The notes: generated by a model from the sequence alone, not told the origin. Shown: positions 13,677-21,966, counted from the first letter of the stretch. The stretch: 41,983 nt of DNA from an uncultured Oscillospiraceae bacterium (GCA_934591745.1 CAKTPQ010000015.1:1-41983), one strand, 5' to 3'. Numbers and translations are program-made.

Positions 13677-15409
13677 AACAGCTCTATACGCCGTGGGGCG
13701 AGACGCTGGACAGAGCGTGCCCGCTGGCGGAATATCCCCGTCCCCAGCTGGTGCGCAGCAGCTATCTGTGCCTCAACGGCCTGTGGGACTACGCGGTGGA
13801 GGACGGGGACGAGTACACCCGCCGCAATACCGGGAAGATACTGGTGCCCTTTGCACCGGAGAGCCTGCTGTCCGGCTGCGGCTTCCAGCTGCGAAGCGGC
13901 GAGACCCTGTGGTACGAGCGGACGTTCACCCTGCCGGAGGGGTTCCGGCGGGACAGGGTGCTGCTGCACTTCGGCGCGGTAGACCAGTGCTGCCGGGTGC
14001 TGGTGAACGGGCGGGAGGCAGGCTGCCACGAGGGCGGCTATCTGCCGTTCTGCCTGGACATCACGGCGCTGCTGACCGGGGGCGAGAACCGGCTGGCCGT
14101 AGCCGTTACCGACGACGCGGAGGGCGGCGTATACGGCATGGGCAAGCAGCGGTACAAACGGGGCGGCATCTGGTACACGGCCACCAGCGGCATCTGGCAG
14201 ACGGTGTGGCTGGAGAGCGTGCCGGAGAACTATGTAAAAAGCGTCCGGCTGACGCCGGACTTTGACGGAAAGCGGCTGCACTGGCACATCGAGGCGGATG
14301 CGGCGGCGGGCGCACGGGTGACGGTGCGGGCCGGGAACGCGGTGATCGCGGAGGGACAGGCCGACGCCAACGGCGACGGCGCGTCCGACATCCCGGCGGA
14401 GCACTTCCGCCCGTGGTCCCCGGAGGACCCGTTTTTATACGATGTGGATATCGAGCTGGGAGAGGACCGGGTCGGCAGCTATTGCGGCATGCGGAAATTC
14501 TCGGTGATGCTGCATCAGGGACGGCAGGTGCTGGCCCTGAACAACGCGCCGTACTTCCAGACGGGACTGTTGGATCAGGGGTACTGGTCCGACGGGCTGT
14601 ACACCCCGCCTTCGGACGAGGCCATGATCTACGACATCCGCACCATGAAGGGGCTGGGCTTCAATATGCTGCGCAAGCACATCAAGATCGAGCCGCTGCG
14701 GTGGTACTACCACTGTGACAGGCTGGGGATGCTGGTATGGCAGGATATGGTGTCCGGGTTTGAGAATTTTGACCCGCTGTATACCCAGGTGCTGCCGTTT
14801 GTCGGCGTACAGCTGAAGGACGCGCCCTCCCGCCGGTTCGGACGGGCCGGGGAGGCGGGACGGCGGCAGTACGAGCGGGAGCTGGAGGACACCGTCGGGC
14901 GGCTGTACAACTGCGTGAGCCTGTGCCTGTGGGTGCCGTTCAACGAGGGCTGGGGCCAGTTCGACGCGGCGCGGATGGCGGAGAAGGTGCGGGAGCTGGA
15001 TCCCACCCGGCTCATCGACCACGCCTCCGGCTGGCACGATCAGGGCGCGGGGGATCTGCGGTCGTACCATGTGTACTACAAGCCGGTGCGGATGAAGCAC
15101 GACGGACGGCGGGCGCTGGCCCTTACGGAGTTCGGCGGGTACAGCCTGCCGCTGGCGGGGCACTGTGCCGCGGAGAAGTCCTTCGGCTACCGGGTGTACA
15201 GGGACGCGGACGGCTGGATGGATGCGGTGGAAAAGCTGTATGAAAACGAAGTCATCCCCCTCATCGAGACCCGGGGACTGTCAGCGGCGGTCTATACCCA
15301 GGTCAGCGATGTGGAGGATGAGGTCAACGGACTGTTGACATTTGACCGGCGGGTCTGCAAGCCCGATGCGGCGCGGATGCGGCGGATCAATGAGAAGCTG
15401 CGGTTCTGA
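13673..15409 (+). CDS. Glycoside hydrolase family 2 enzyme
   Basis: A 578-residue, probably cytoplasmic retaining glycosidase (no signal peptide). The N-terminal sugar-binding jelly-roll contains LCLNGLWDY (32-40), WYERTF, HFGAVDQCCRVLVNG and GGIWYTATSGIWQTVWLE. A central immunoglobulin-like domain is followed by the TIM barrel. The acid/base Glu is E425 in VPFNEGWGQF and the probable nucleophile is E486 in ALTEFGGY. GH2 covers beta-galactosidase, beta-glucuronidase, beta-mannosidase and others. The short length and lack of an NxK glucuronidase signature that I can see leave the sugar open. Coupled to the MFS transporter upstream. Confidence 0.9.
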   Translation: MKQLYTPWGETLDRACPLAEYPRPQLVRSSYLCLNGLWDYAVEDGDEYTRRNTGKILVPFAPESLLSGCGFQLRSGETLWYERTFTLPEGFRRDRVLLHFGAVDQCCRVLVNGREAGCHEGGYLPFCLDITALLTGGENRLAVAVTDDAEGGVYGMGKQRYKRGGIWYTATSGIWQTVWLESVPENYVKSVRLTPDFDGKRLHWHIEADAAAGARVTVRAGNAVIAEGQADANGDGASDIPAEHFRPWSPEDPFLYDVDIELGEDRVGSYCGMRKFSVMLHQGRQVLALNNAPYFQTGLLDQGYWSDGLYTPPSDEAMIYDIRTMKGLGFNMLRKHIKIEPLRWYYHCDRLGMLVWQDMVSGFENFDPLYTQVLPFVGVQLKDAPSRRFGRAGEAGRRQYERELEDTVGRLYNCVSLCLWVPFNEGWGQFDAARMAEKVRELDPTRLIDHASGWHDQGAGDLRSYHVYYKPVRMKHDGRRALALTEFGGYSLPLAGHCAAEKSFGYRVYRDADGWMDAVEKLYENEVIPLIETRGLSAAVYTQVSDVEDEVNGLLTFDRRVCKPDAARMRRINEKLRF

Positions 15410-15418
15410 TATGTAGAG

Positions 15419-15685
15419 CTACACCAGCACCCATTTCAGCAGGAGCAGCAGGCCCAGGCCCGGCACGCCCAGCACACCGATGGTCACGGCGTTGAAGATG
15501 TTCAGACCCAGGGACATGCCGGTGACGGCGGTGGTCATGTTCAGCAGCCACACGGCGCAGAAGCCCAGGGCGCTGTTGAGCAGCACCCGCAGCGCCAGCT
15601 TCAGCGGCTGGCGCAGCAGGCGCAGGCAGGCTACCAGCAGGAAAAGCAGCACAAGGCCCAGGGCGCATTTTTCTACGAGCGACAT
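15419..15685 (-). CDS. bofA: BofA-family pro-sigma-K processing inhibitor
   Basis: An 88-residue membrane protein. After a first hydrophobic helix it carries the BofA core LKLALRVLLNSALGF, then VWLLN, SLGLNIFNAVTIGVLGVPGLGLLLLLK. In Bacillus, BofA sits in the outer forespore membrane and holds the SpoIVFB protease inactive until the forespore signal. AAAGGAGGG stands 5 bases before the ATG. It overlaps the end of the DUF2508 gene by 13 bases, the same order as yaaL-bofA in Bacillus. Convergent with the GH2 gene, only 9 bases apart. Confidence 0.88.
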   Translation of the reverse strand: MSLVEKCALGLVLLFLLVACLRLLRQPLKLALRVLLNSALGFCAVWLLNMTTAVTGMSLGLNIFNAVTIGVLGVPGLGLLLLLKWVLV

Positions 15686-16005
15686 ACAGGCCCTCCTTTC
15701 ATGGCGTCGGCGGCGACGCAGGGTGCGGCAGGCTCCTCCGCCGCAGCGGCGGCGGCCGCGGCCCGCACCGGCTGGGCGCGGGGCACGGCGGAGGGCACCG
15801 GCTCGCCGCTGAGCTCCTTGATGCGGCGCAGCAGGTAATTGCAGCGGGCCTTCAGGGCGCTGATCTCGTAGATGCTGGCTTCGATGAGCTCGGAGTCGCA
15901 GACGCAGTTGAAGCGGATGTAGGCGTCCTTCAGGGCGTCGTTGGTGCGGAGCAGCTCCTGCTTCAGGTCGCGGAGCGCGGAGTCGGTGGTGGATCGTTTG
16001 GCCAT
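15673..16005 (-). CDS. DUF2508 (YaaL-like) family protein
   Basis: A 110-residue cytoplasmic protein. The first 70 residues match the DUF2508 pattern: LRDLKQELLRTNDALKDAYIRFN, then CDSELIEASIYEISALKARCNYLLRRIKEL, likely an alpha-helical hairpin. The C-terminal 40 residues are a low-complexity Ala/Pro tail with eight consecutive Ala codons (GCG/GCC), probably disordered and prone to slippage. GGGAGG precedes the ATG at 16005. Cotranscribed with bofA; in Bacillus the homologue sits in the same place, but its function is not established. Confidence 0.85.
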   Translation of the reverse strand: MAKRSTTDSALRDLKQELLRTNDALKDAYIRFNCVCDSELIEASIYEISALKARCNYLLRRIKELSGEPVPSAVPRAQPVRAAAAAAAAEEPAAPCVAADAMKGGPVCRS

Positions 16006-16100
16006 GGTGATTCCTCCCGTCATGTACAGTGTACGGATAGTCTGGACAAATATGACCGGTGTTAATCAGGGGCGACACCATTCCCCCGGAAAGGACAGAG

Positions 16101-16550
16101 ATGGAGCACAGAGACTATATGGAGCAGGCGCTGGCACTGGCGCGGGAGGCGGCGGCCCACGGCGAGGTACCGGTGGGCTGCGTCATCGTGCGCGATGGCC
16201 GGGTCATCGGGCGGGGACGGAACCGGCGGGAGGAGAAGCAGGCCGTGTACTCCCACGCGGAGATGGAGGCCATGGCGGAGGCCAACGCGGCCCTGGGCTC
16301 GTGGCGGCTGGAGGACTGCGACCTGTATGTGACGCTGGAGCCGTGCCCCATGTGCGCGGGAGCCATCATCAACGCACGGGTGGCCAGGGTGTTCTACGGC
16401 GCACGGGATGAGGCCATGGGAGCCTGCGGCGGGGTGCTGAACCTGTTCATGGAGGCGTTCCCCCACCGGCCCCAGTTGGTGGGCGGTATCTGCGCAGGGG
16501 AGAGCCGGGCGCTGCTGGCGGAGTTCTTTGCGGAGATGCGGCGGAAATAA
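16101..16550 (+). CDS. tadA: tRNA-specific adenosine deaminase
   Basis: A 149-residue zinc deaminase with HAEME (H52, E54) and PCPMC (C82, C85), GEVPVGCVIV near the N-terminus, and the TadA-typical VFYGARDEAMGACG and the FFAEMRRK C-terminus. It converts adenosine 34 to inosine in tRNA-Arg(ACG), allowing decoding of the CGN family. The ATG at 16101 is preceded by AAAGGA; the open frame upstream lacks a site. Confidence 0.95.
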   Translation: MEHRDYMEQALALAREAAAHGEVPVGCVIVRDGRVIGRGRNRREEKQAVYSHAEMEAMAEANAALGSWRLEDCDLYVTLEPCPMCAGAIINARVARVFYGARDEAMGACGGVLNLFMEAFPHRPQLVGGICAGESRALLAEFFAEMRRK

Positions 16551-16561
16551 GCGCGATGCGG

Positions 16562-16590
16562 GCGGGGCGGATGCCCCGCTTCTTTTTTTT
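16562..16590 (+). terminator. Terminator of tadA
   Basis: GCGGGGC / GCCCCGC with loop GGAT, then TTCTTTTTTTT, 12 bases after the tadA stop. Confidence 0.92.
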
Positions 16591-16591
16591 G

Positions 16592-16622
16592 CGCATACGC
16601 GGGACAGGCCGTGGCATACACT
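16592..16622 (+). promoter_or_regulatory. Sigma-E-type promoter of spoIID
   Basis: CATACACT (16615-16622) fits the sigma-E -10 consensus CATACAMT exactly. CGCATACG (16592-16599) shares five of eight positions with GKCATATT at 15-bp spacing. spoIID is a classic mother-cell sigma-E gene. The predicted start would give a very short leader of about 12 nt, a point of doubt. Confidence 0.5.
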
Positions 16623-16640
16623 GGGGCGGGAGGTGATGGT

Positions 16641-17657
16641 ATGCGGCGATCTGCAGCGGCGGCACTGGTGCTGACGGTGCTGCTGTTCGGGGGCGCGTAT
16701 CTGGCGGCGGGAAAAGCGCGTGTGCCGGAGACGCAGGAGGGCGGCCCGCAGGAGCAGTCCGCCCAGGGACAGCGGGACAGTGCGGTGCTTCTGGCGGTAA
16801 AGGACGGAGAAACGGTGGAAAACATGGCGCTGGACGAGTATCTGCGGGGCGTGGTGCGGGGCGAGATGCCCGCCAGCTTTGAGCAGGAGGCGCTGAAGGC
16901 GCAGGCGGCGGCGGAGCGCACCTATGTGTACTACCAGCGGGCGGCGGGGCGGAAGGAGGCCCATCCCGACGCGGACGTGTGTACTGATCCGGCCTGCTGC
17001 AATGCGTGGCTGTCGGAGGCGGCGGCGCGGGAGAAGTGGGGCGGTGACTTTGACGGTTGGGAGCGCCGTATCGAGGAGGCGGTGGCCGCCACGGACGGAC
17101 AGGCGGCGCTGTATGACGGCCAGCCCATTCTGGCGGTGTTCCACTCCTCCTCCGCCGGGAAAACGGCGGAGGCCGGGGATGTGTGGAGCGGCGATGTGCC
17201 GTACCTGCGGAGCGTGGACAGTCCTGAGGGGGAGGAGACAGTGCCCAACTATTACAGCGCGGCGGAATTTACGGCGGCGGAGGCGAAGGCCCTGCTGGCC
17301 CAGGCTCATCCGGAGCTGACGTTCAGCGGCGGGCCGGACAAGTGGTTCGGCACGGTGGAGCGGGACGACTCGGGACGGGTCAGCACCGTGGAGGTGTGCG
17401 GTGCGCCGCTGCGGGGCGTGGAGGTGCGGCGCATCTTCTCCCTGCGGTCGGCTTGCTTTACCATCGACGCGGCGGCGGACAAGGTAACGTTCCGGGTCAC
17501 GGGCTACGGCCACGGCGTGGGTATGAGCCAGTACGGCGCCAACGAACTGGCGCGGCAGGGAAAGACATGGCAGGAGATATTGATGTGGTACTACGCGGAC
17601 ATCACCATCGGGCCGGTGCCGGAGACTGTACAAACGGCGGAAAGTGTGGTAAACTGA
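16641..17657 (+). CDS. spoIID: Stage II sporulation protein D
   Basis: A 338-residue protein with an N-terminal membrane anchor (residues 6-22) and a SpoIID domain: LAVKDGETVENMALDEYLRGVVRGEMPASFEQEALKAQA, AERTYVYYQR, HSSSAGKTAEAGDVW, and the C-terminal VTGYGHGVGMSQYGANELARQGKTWQEIL. The catalytic Glu is expected in the GEMP motif. SpoIID is a mother-cell lytic transglycosylase that trims peptidoglycan, with SpoIIP and SpoIIM, to drive engulfment. The ATG at 16641 is preceded by GGGAGGTG. It has its own sigma-E-like promoter, and an OmpR-family regulatory operon begins 94 bases downstream. Confidence 0.92.
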   Translation: MRRSAAAALVLTVLLFGGAYLAAGKARVPETQEGGPQEQSAQGQRDSAVLLAVKDGETVENMALDEYLRGVVRGEMPASFEQEALKAQAAAERTYVYYQRAAGRKEAHPDADVCTDPACCNAWLSEAAAREKWGGDFDGWERRIEEAVAATDGQAALYDGQPILAVFHSSSAGKTAEAGDVWSGDVPYLRSVDSPEGEETVPNYYSAAEFTAAEAKALLAQAHPELTFSGGPDKWFGTVERDDSGRVSTVEVCGAPLRGVEVRRIFSLRSACFTIDAAADKVTFRVTGYGHGVGMSQYGANELARQGKTWQEILMWYYADITIGPVPETVQTAESVVN

Positions 17658-17675
17658 AACGGTTATACCGCCGAG

Positions 17676-17717
17676 TTTACAAAACGTTCAGGAAAAATTA
17701 AGGTTGGCCGGTATAAT
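17676..17717 (+). promoter_or_regulatory. Triple 11-bp-spaced operator and -10 box of the regulator operon
   Basis: TTTACA (17676-17681), TTCAGG (17687-17692) and TTAAGG (17698-17703) repeat every 11 bp, covering the place of the -35 box before a consensus TATAAT (17712-17717). OmpR/PhoB-family regulators bind direct repeats with this period and often replace a poor -35. The encoded response regulator is of that family, so positive autoregulation is likely. Confidence 0.6.
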
Positions 17718-17750
17718 ACAAGGTAAAAATACACCGAGGAGGAGACGGCC

Positions 17751-18431
17751 ATGGCACGCAACATTCTGGTGGTAGAGGATGACCGCAATATATCGGAGCT
17801 GATCCGTATGTATCTGGAGAAGGAGGGCTTCGAGGTGCGGGCGGCCTACGACGGCGGCAAGGCCGTGGAGGAGTACGACAAGCAGGCGCCGGACATGGTG
17901 CTGCTGGACATCATGCTGCCCGTTATGGACGGCTGGGCGGTGTGCGCCCACATCCGGGAGAAGGGCAAGACCCCCATCATCATGCTGACGGCCAAGAGCG
18001 ACGTGGGCGACCGCATCACCGGTCTGGAGATGGGCGCCGACGACTATCTGGTGAAGCCCTTTGAGATGAAGGAGCTGATGGCCCGCATCAACGCGGTGCT
18101 GCGCCGCAGCGAGATCCCCGACGACACCAAGAAGAAGCTGGTGTTCGACAAGCTGGAGATCAATCTGGACAGCTACGAGCTGCTGGTGGACGGCAAGAAG
18201 GTGGACACGCCCCCCAAGGAGCTGGAGCTTTTGTACCATCTGGCGGCCACGCCCAACCGGGTCTATACCCGCAACCAGCTGCTGGACGAGGTGTGGGGCT
18301 TCGACTACTTCGGCGACAGCCGCACCGTGGACGTCCACATCAAGCGCCTGCGGGAGAAGATCGAGAACGTCTCCGACCAGTGGGAGCTGAAGACCGTGTG
18401 GGGCGTCGGCTACAAGTTTGAAGTGAAGTAA
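17751..18431 (+). CDS. OmpR-family response regulator
   Basis: A 226-residue two-component regulator. The receiver domain has acidic D10 and D11, phosphoacceptor D53 (LLDIMLP), T80 and K102 (KPFEMKEL). The winged-helix DNA-binding domain runs from about 130 to 226 (PPKELELLYHLAATPNRVYTRNQLLDEVWG and RTVDVHIKRLREKI). The kinase gene starts 4 bases after the stop. With HtrA in the same operon, a CssRS-like response to secretion or envelope stress is plausible. The Shine-Dalgarno GGAGGAG precedes the ATG. Confidence 0.93.
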   Translation: MARNILVVEDDRNISELIRMYLEKEGFEVRAAYDGGKAVEEYDKQAPDMVLLDIMLPVMDGWAVCAHIREKGKTPIIMLTAKSDVGDRITGLEMGADDYLVKPFEMKELMARINAVLRRSEIPDDTKKKLVFDKLEINLDSYELLVDGKKVDTPPKELELLYHLAATPNRVYTRNQLLDEVWGFDYFGDSRTVDVHIKRLREKIENVSDQWELKTVWGVGYKFEVK

Positions 18432-18435
18432 GGCC

Positions 18436-19878
18436 ATGCGGGAGAGGATCAAACGGGCCATGGACAGCCTGTACTGGCGGCAGTTTATGCTCAGCGCCGG
18501 TATGGTACTGCTGACCATGGTGCTGCTGGGCGTGTCGTTCTACGCCCTGAGCTACAACTACACCGTGTCTGAAAAGCGCAGCGAGATGCGGGACCGGGCC
18601 AATCTCATCGCCCAGCTGTCGGTGAGCTATCTGCTGCCCAACGACGAGACGGAGACCACTCAGGAGGACGCCCTGCGGGCGCTGGCCGGCGTGGCGTCCC
18701 GGATGACAGATGTGGACTTTCTCATCTGCAACAGGGAGGGCGACGTGCTGCTGACCTCCGACGCGGGGCTGGTGGGCAAGTCCGTCCGGGTGCCGGAGGA
18801 GATCGTGACGAAGACCTTCGCCGAGGGCGACGGCTATGAGGGCCGCAGCACCGTGGGCGTCTACGAGCAGAAGAAGTTCGTGGTAGGCGTGCCCATGACC
18901 GGCGAGGACGGGCAGGTGCTGGGCCTTGTGCTGGCCGTCATGGACGGCACGGCCCTGATGGAGATGTGGCGGTCGTTCATCGGCCTGTTCTTCATGCTCA
19001 GCGCCATCATTCTGCTGATCGCTTTCGTCACCAGCTCTGTCACGTCCATGAACCAGATCAAGCCCATCACGGAGATGGTGCAGGCCACCCGGGCCTACGC
19101 CGACGGCAACTTTGACGTGCGGATGCAGGAAACCAGCAGCGGCGGCGAGATCGGCGAGCTGGCCACGGCGTTCAACGCCATGGCGGACTCCCTGCAGGAG
19201 ACGGAGCGGCAGCGGCGGGACTTCATCGCCAATGTGTCCCACGAGCTGAAAACGCCTATGACCACCATCGCAGGCTACACCGACGGTATTCTGGACGGCA
19301 CCATCCCGCCGGAGAAGGAGCGGCAGTACCTGCAGATCATCTCCGACGAGAGCCGGCGGCTCAGCCGTCTTGTCCGGCGGATGCTGGACATCTCCCAGAT
19401 CCAGAACCAGGAGATGAAGAAAGAGGAGTTCGACCTGTGCGAGTCCGCCCGCATCGCCCTGCTGTCCATGGAGCAGAAGATCATGGGCCGGGGGCTGGAT
19501 GTGGACGCGGAGATCCCGGAGGACTCCGTGATGGTGCAGGGCGACAGGGACCTGATCACCCAGGTGATGTACAACCTGCTGGAGAACGCGGCCAAGTTCG
19601 CCGCGCCGGCATCCACCCTGTATCTGGGGCTTACCGTCAACGGGGAGAAGGCCTACGTCACCGTGCGGAACGTGGGCAACACCATCCCCGCCGAGGAGAT
19701 CCCCCTGCTGTTCGAGCGGTTCCACAAGTCGGACAAGTCCCGCAGCGAGGACAAGGACGGCTACGGACTGGGGCTGTATGTGGTCAAGACCATTCTGGCC
19801 CAGCACAAGGAAAAGATCACCGTTACCAGCGAGAACGGCGTGACCGCCTTTACCTTTACCATGCAGATGGCCCGCTGA
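18436..19878 (+). CDS. Membrane sensor histidine kinase
   Basis: A 480-residue kinase: membrane helix at about 16-38, an extracytoplasmic sensor of about 140 residues (40-178), a second helix at about 181-200, HAMP linker (207-255), dimerisation domain with phosphoacceptor H269 in NVSHELKTPMTTIAGY, and an ATPase domain with N box (NLLENAAKF), a G1-like segment and GYGLGLYVVK. It phosphorylates the upstream regulator. The sensor has the look of a PAS-like fold (VDFLICNREGDVLLTSDAG; YEQKKFVVGVPMTGEDGQVLGLVLAV), but the ligand is unknown. Confidence 0.93.
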   Translation: MRERIKRAMDSLYWRQFMLSAGMVLLTMVLLGVSFYALSYNYTVSEKRSEMRDRANLIAQLSVSYLLPNDETETTQEDALRALAGVASRMTDVDFLICNREGDVLLTSDAGLVGKSVRVPEEIVTKTFAEGDGYEGRSTVGVYEQKKFVVGVPMTGEDGQVLGLVLAVMDGTALMEMWRSFIGLFFMLSAIILLIAFVTSSVTSMNQIKPITEMVQATRAYADGNFDVRMQETSSGGEIGELATAFNAMADSLQETERQRRDFIANVSHELKTPMTTIAGYTDGILDGTIPPEKERQYLQIISDESRRLSRLVRRMLDISQIQNQEMKKEEFDLCESARIALLSMEQKIMGRGLDVDAEIPEDSVMVQGDRDLITQVMYNLLENAAKFAAPASTLYLGLTVNGEKAYVTVRNVGNTIPAEEIPLLFERFHKSDKSRSEDKDGYGLGLYVVKTILAQHKEKITVTSENGVTAFTFTMQMAR

Positions 19879-19896
19879 GGCCGGAGGATATACCGT

Positions 19897-21189
19897 ATGC
19901 AGGATAAAAACAGAGAAAATCAGCAGACCGAGCCGCAGGAGGTGGTGAGCTGGTATGTGCGCCCGGAGGGGCAGGAGGTGGTGGACTGCTATGTGCAGCC
20001 GCGGCCCATGCCGGCGGGCGCCGTGCCGCCCCGTCCCGCGCCGCCGGAAAAGCGGAGCAGGAAGGGACTGTGGGCGTTTCTCATCACCGCAGGCGTACTG
20101 GCGGCGGTGGTGGTGACAGCCACAGTCATCGCCAGCCTGCGGGGCGGCGGTGTCATACCGTCCGCGGACGGCGGAACGGGGGACGGCAGCGACGCCAGCA
20201 GCATCGTGAACATCTCCGGGGTGGAAAAGACCACCATCCCCCGGATACAGGGGGAGGCGGGGGTGTCTCTGGTCTGCACGGCTCCGGCGGGAGAGAAGCT
20301 GAGCATTCAGGACATGTATGAAAAGGTGAATCCCTCCACCGTGCTGGTGGTAGCCGACAAGGGCGAGCAGGCCAGCATCGGCACCGGCGTCATCATGACG
20401 GAGGACGGGTACATCATCACCAACGCTCACGTCATCTCCGGAGGCAAGAGCTGCTGGATCGCACTGGATACCGGCTACACCTACGACGCGAAGCTGGTAG
20501 GCTACAATGAGGAGCGGGATCTGGCGGTGCTGAAGGCCGTGGACGCGGCGGACCTGCCGGCGGCATCCTTCGGCGACAGCGACCTGTGCCGCGTGGGCGA
20601 TACGGTATACGCCATCGGCAACCCGCTGGGCGTGGAGCTGCGGGGCACCCTGACCGACGGCATCATCTCCGCTATCAACCGGGATGTGCAGGTGGACGGA
20701 CGGATGATGACGCTGCTGCAGACCACGGCGGCGCTGAACAACGGCAACTCCGGCGGCCCGCTGATCAATGAGTACGGGCAGGTCGTCGGCATCAATACCC
20801 TGAAAATGAGCGGGAACGGCAGCGAGGCGGAGGCCACCGTGGAGGGTCTGGGCTTTGCCCTTCCCATCAGCGACGCCTGCTTCGTGGTGAACGACATCAT
20901 CGCCAACGGGCGGTTCCGGGGCGTGCCCGTGCTGGGCATCATGGTCACCGAGAGCGGCGATAACGGCGGGCAGGTGACGGTGTACACCGTGTCGGAGGGC
21001 GGCGCCAAGGAAGCGGGTCTGCTGCCCAGCGACGTGCTGCTGCGGGCCGACGGAGAGACGCTGCACAGCATCAATGACCTGATGGCGGTGCGGCGCACCC
21101 ATCTGGTGGGCGACACCATGACGCTCACCGTCCAGCGGGACGGGCAGGTGTTTGACGTGTCCGTGACGCTGTACGCCAGCGAGGACTGA
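19897..21189 (+). CDS. HtrA/DegP-like membrane-anchored serine protease with PDZ domain
   Basis: A 430-residue S1C protease. A Pro-rich cytoplasmic N-terminus of about 55 residues contains a tandem motif, EVVSWYVRPEGQ then EVVDCYVQPRP. One membrane helix follows (57-80). The trypsin-like domain has the triad H178 (TNAHV), D208 (RDLAVL) and S285 (GNSGGP), then a C-terminal PDZ domain (about 335-428). HtrA proteins degrade or refold misfolded exported proteins. Third gene of the regulator-kinase-protease operon, 18 bases after the kinase, suggesting envelope-stress control. Ends at a terminator that overlaps the next gene on the other strand. Confidence 0.93.
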   Translation: MQDKNRENQQTEPQEVVSWYVRPEGQEVVDCYVQPRPMPAGAVPPRPAPPEKRSRKGLWAFLITAGVLAAVVVTATVIASLRGGGVIPSADGGTGDGSDASSIVNISGVEKTTIPRIQGEAGVSLVCTAPAGEKLSIQDMYEKVNPSTVLVVADKGEQASIGTGVIMTEDGYIITNAHVISGGKSCWIALDTGYTYDAKLVGYNEERDLAVLKAVDAADLPAASFGDSDLCRVGDTVYAIGNPLGVELRGTLTDGIISAINRDVQVDGRMMTLLQTTAALNNGNSGGPLINEYGQVVGINTLKMSGNGSEAEATVEGLGFALPISDACFVVNDIIANGRFRGVPVLGIMVTESGDNGGQVTVYTVSEGGAKEAGLLPSDVLLRADGETLHSINDLMAVRRTHLVGDTMTLTVQRDGQVFDVSVTLYASED

Positions 21190-21201
21190 TACGGAAAATG
21201 A

Positions 21202-21238
21202 AAAACCGGGAAAGATATCACGTCTTTCCCGGTTTTTT
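21202..21238. terminator. Terminator of the htrA operon, overlapping a minus-strand gene end
   Basis: AAACCGGGAAAGA / TCTTTCCCGGTTT with a seven-base loop and T7. The minus-strand gene at 21218 has its stop codon in the hairpin loop, so one arm encodes its last residues. With A/T runs on both sides it can serve both strands. Confidence 0.9.
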
Positions 21239-21592
21239 TGGCTGCAGCAGCAGGCTGGCGGCGGCCAGCAGCAGGTAGATGCCGAAGGGGCGGCGCAGCA
21301 GGGACACGTCCACGGCGGTGGCCAGCAGCGCGCCGGCGGCGGCAGCCGCTGTGCCCCACGGCGCGGCGGCGCGGAGAACGGGGCGCTCCAGAAGCCCATT
21401 CCTCCGGTGGTACAGCAGCCCCATGGCGGCGGTGGGCAGGAAGTACAGCAGATTGATGGCCATGGCGTCGGACTGCTCCACGCCCAGGAACAGGGTCATC
21501 AGCAGCAGGAGCAGGGTGCCGCCGCCCACGCCCCATGCGGACAGGATGCCGGTGCAGAAGCCCGCCAGCACCGGCAGGAGCCACGCCGTCAC
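21218..21592 (-). CDS. TauE/SafE (TSUP) family half-protein, C-terminal-type
   Basis: A 124-residue hydrophobic protein with about four membrane helices. It starts at a GTG that overlaps the stop of the preceding gene (GTGA at 21592-21589). The segment GFCTGILSAWGVGGGTLLLLLMTLFLG mirrors GTLAGAANGCFGGGGGMVLLPLL of its partner: both are the Gly-rich first helices typical of each half of TauE/SafE sulfite or organosulfonate exporters. No clear Shine-Dalgarno site, so translation probably depends on re-initiation. Its last codons lie inside the htrA terminator. A frameshift splitting one full-length exporter is the alternative. Confidence 0.75.
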   Translation of the reverse strand: MTAWLLPVLAGFCTGILSAWGVGGGTLLLLLMTLFLGVEQSDAMAINLLYFLPTAAMGLLYHRRNGLLERPVLRAAAPWGTAAAAAGALLATAVDVSLLRRPFGIYLLLAAASLLLQPKKPGKT

Positions 21593-21942
21593 AGGAGATA
21601 CCGGATGCCGCCGTACACCAGAAAGGCGGCGAAGAGATACCGCAGCCAAGGGGCGGGCACCCGTGGGAACAGCCGGCCGCCCACAAAGCCGCCGGCCAGC
21701 CCGCCCAGCAGGTAGGGCAGGGCCTGCACGAGGTCGAAGGGCGTGCGCAGCAGGTAGACGGCGGCGGACACCACGCAGAAGGGCAGGATCACCGCCACGC
21801 AGGTGGCGAAGGCCTTTTTCTCCTCCACATGGCACCAGCGGGTGAGCAGAGGCAGCAGCACCATGCCGCCGCCTCCGCCGAAGCAGCCGTTGGCGGCGCC
21901 GGCCAGCGTGCCGGCTACGGCGTATTTCACCGATGTGCGCAT
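21589..21942 (-). CDS. TauE/SafE (TSUP) family half-protein, N-terminal-type
   Basis: A 117-residue protein with about four membrane helices, half the length of a typical TSUP exporter (about 250). AGGGGGTGATG precedes the ATG. It contains the Gly-rich loop CFGGGGGMVLLP and a second GGLAGGFVGGRLF. Paired with the downstream half-protein by a four-base overlap, the two could assemble as a heterodimer equal to a full transporter of sulfite, sulfonates or similar anions. The substrate is unknown. Confidence 0.78.
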   Translation of the reverse strand: MRTSVKYAVAGTLAGAANGCFGGGGGMVLLPLLTRWCHVEEKKAFATCVAVILPFCVVSAAVYLLRTPFDLVQALPYLLGGLAGGFVGGRLFPRVPAPWLRYLFAAFLVYGGIRYLL

Positions 21943-21966
21943 GTCATCACCCCCTCTGGTATGTAC

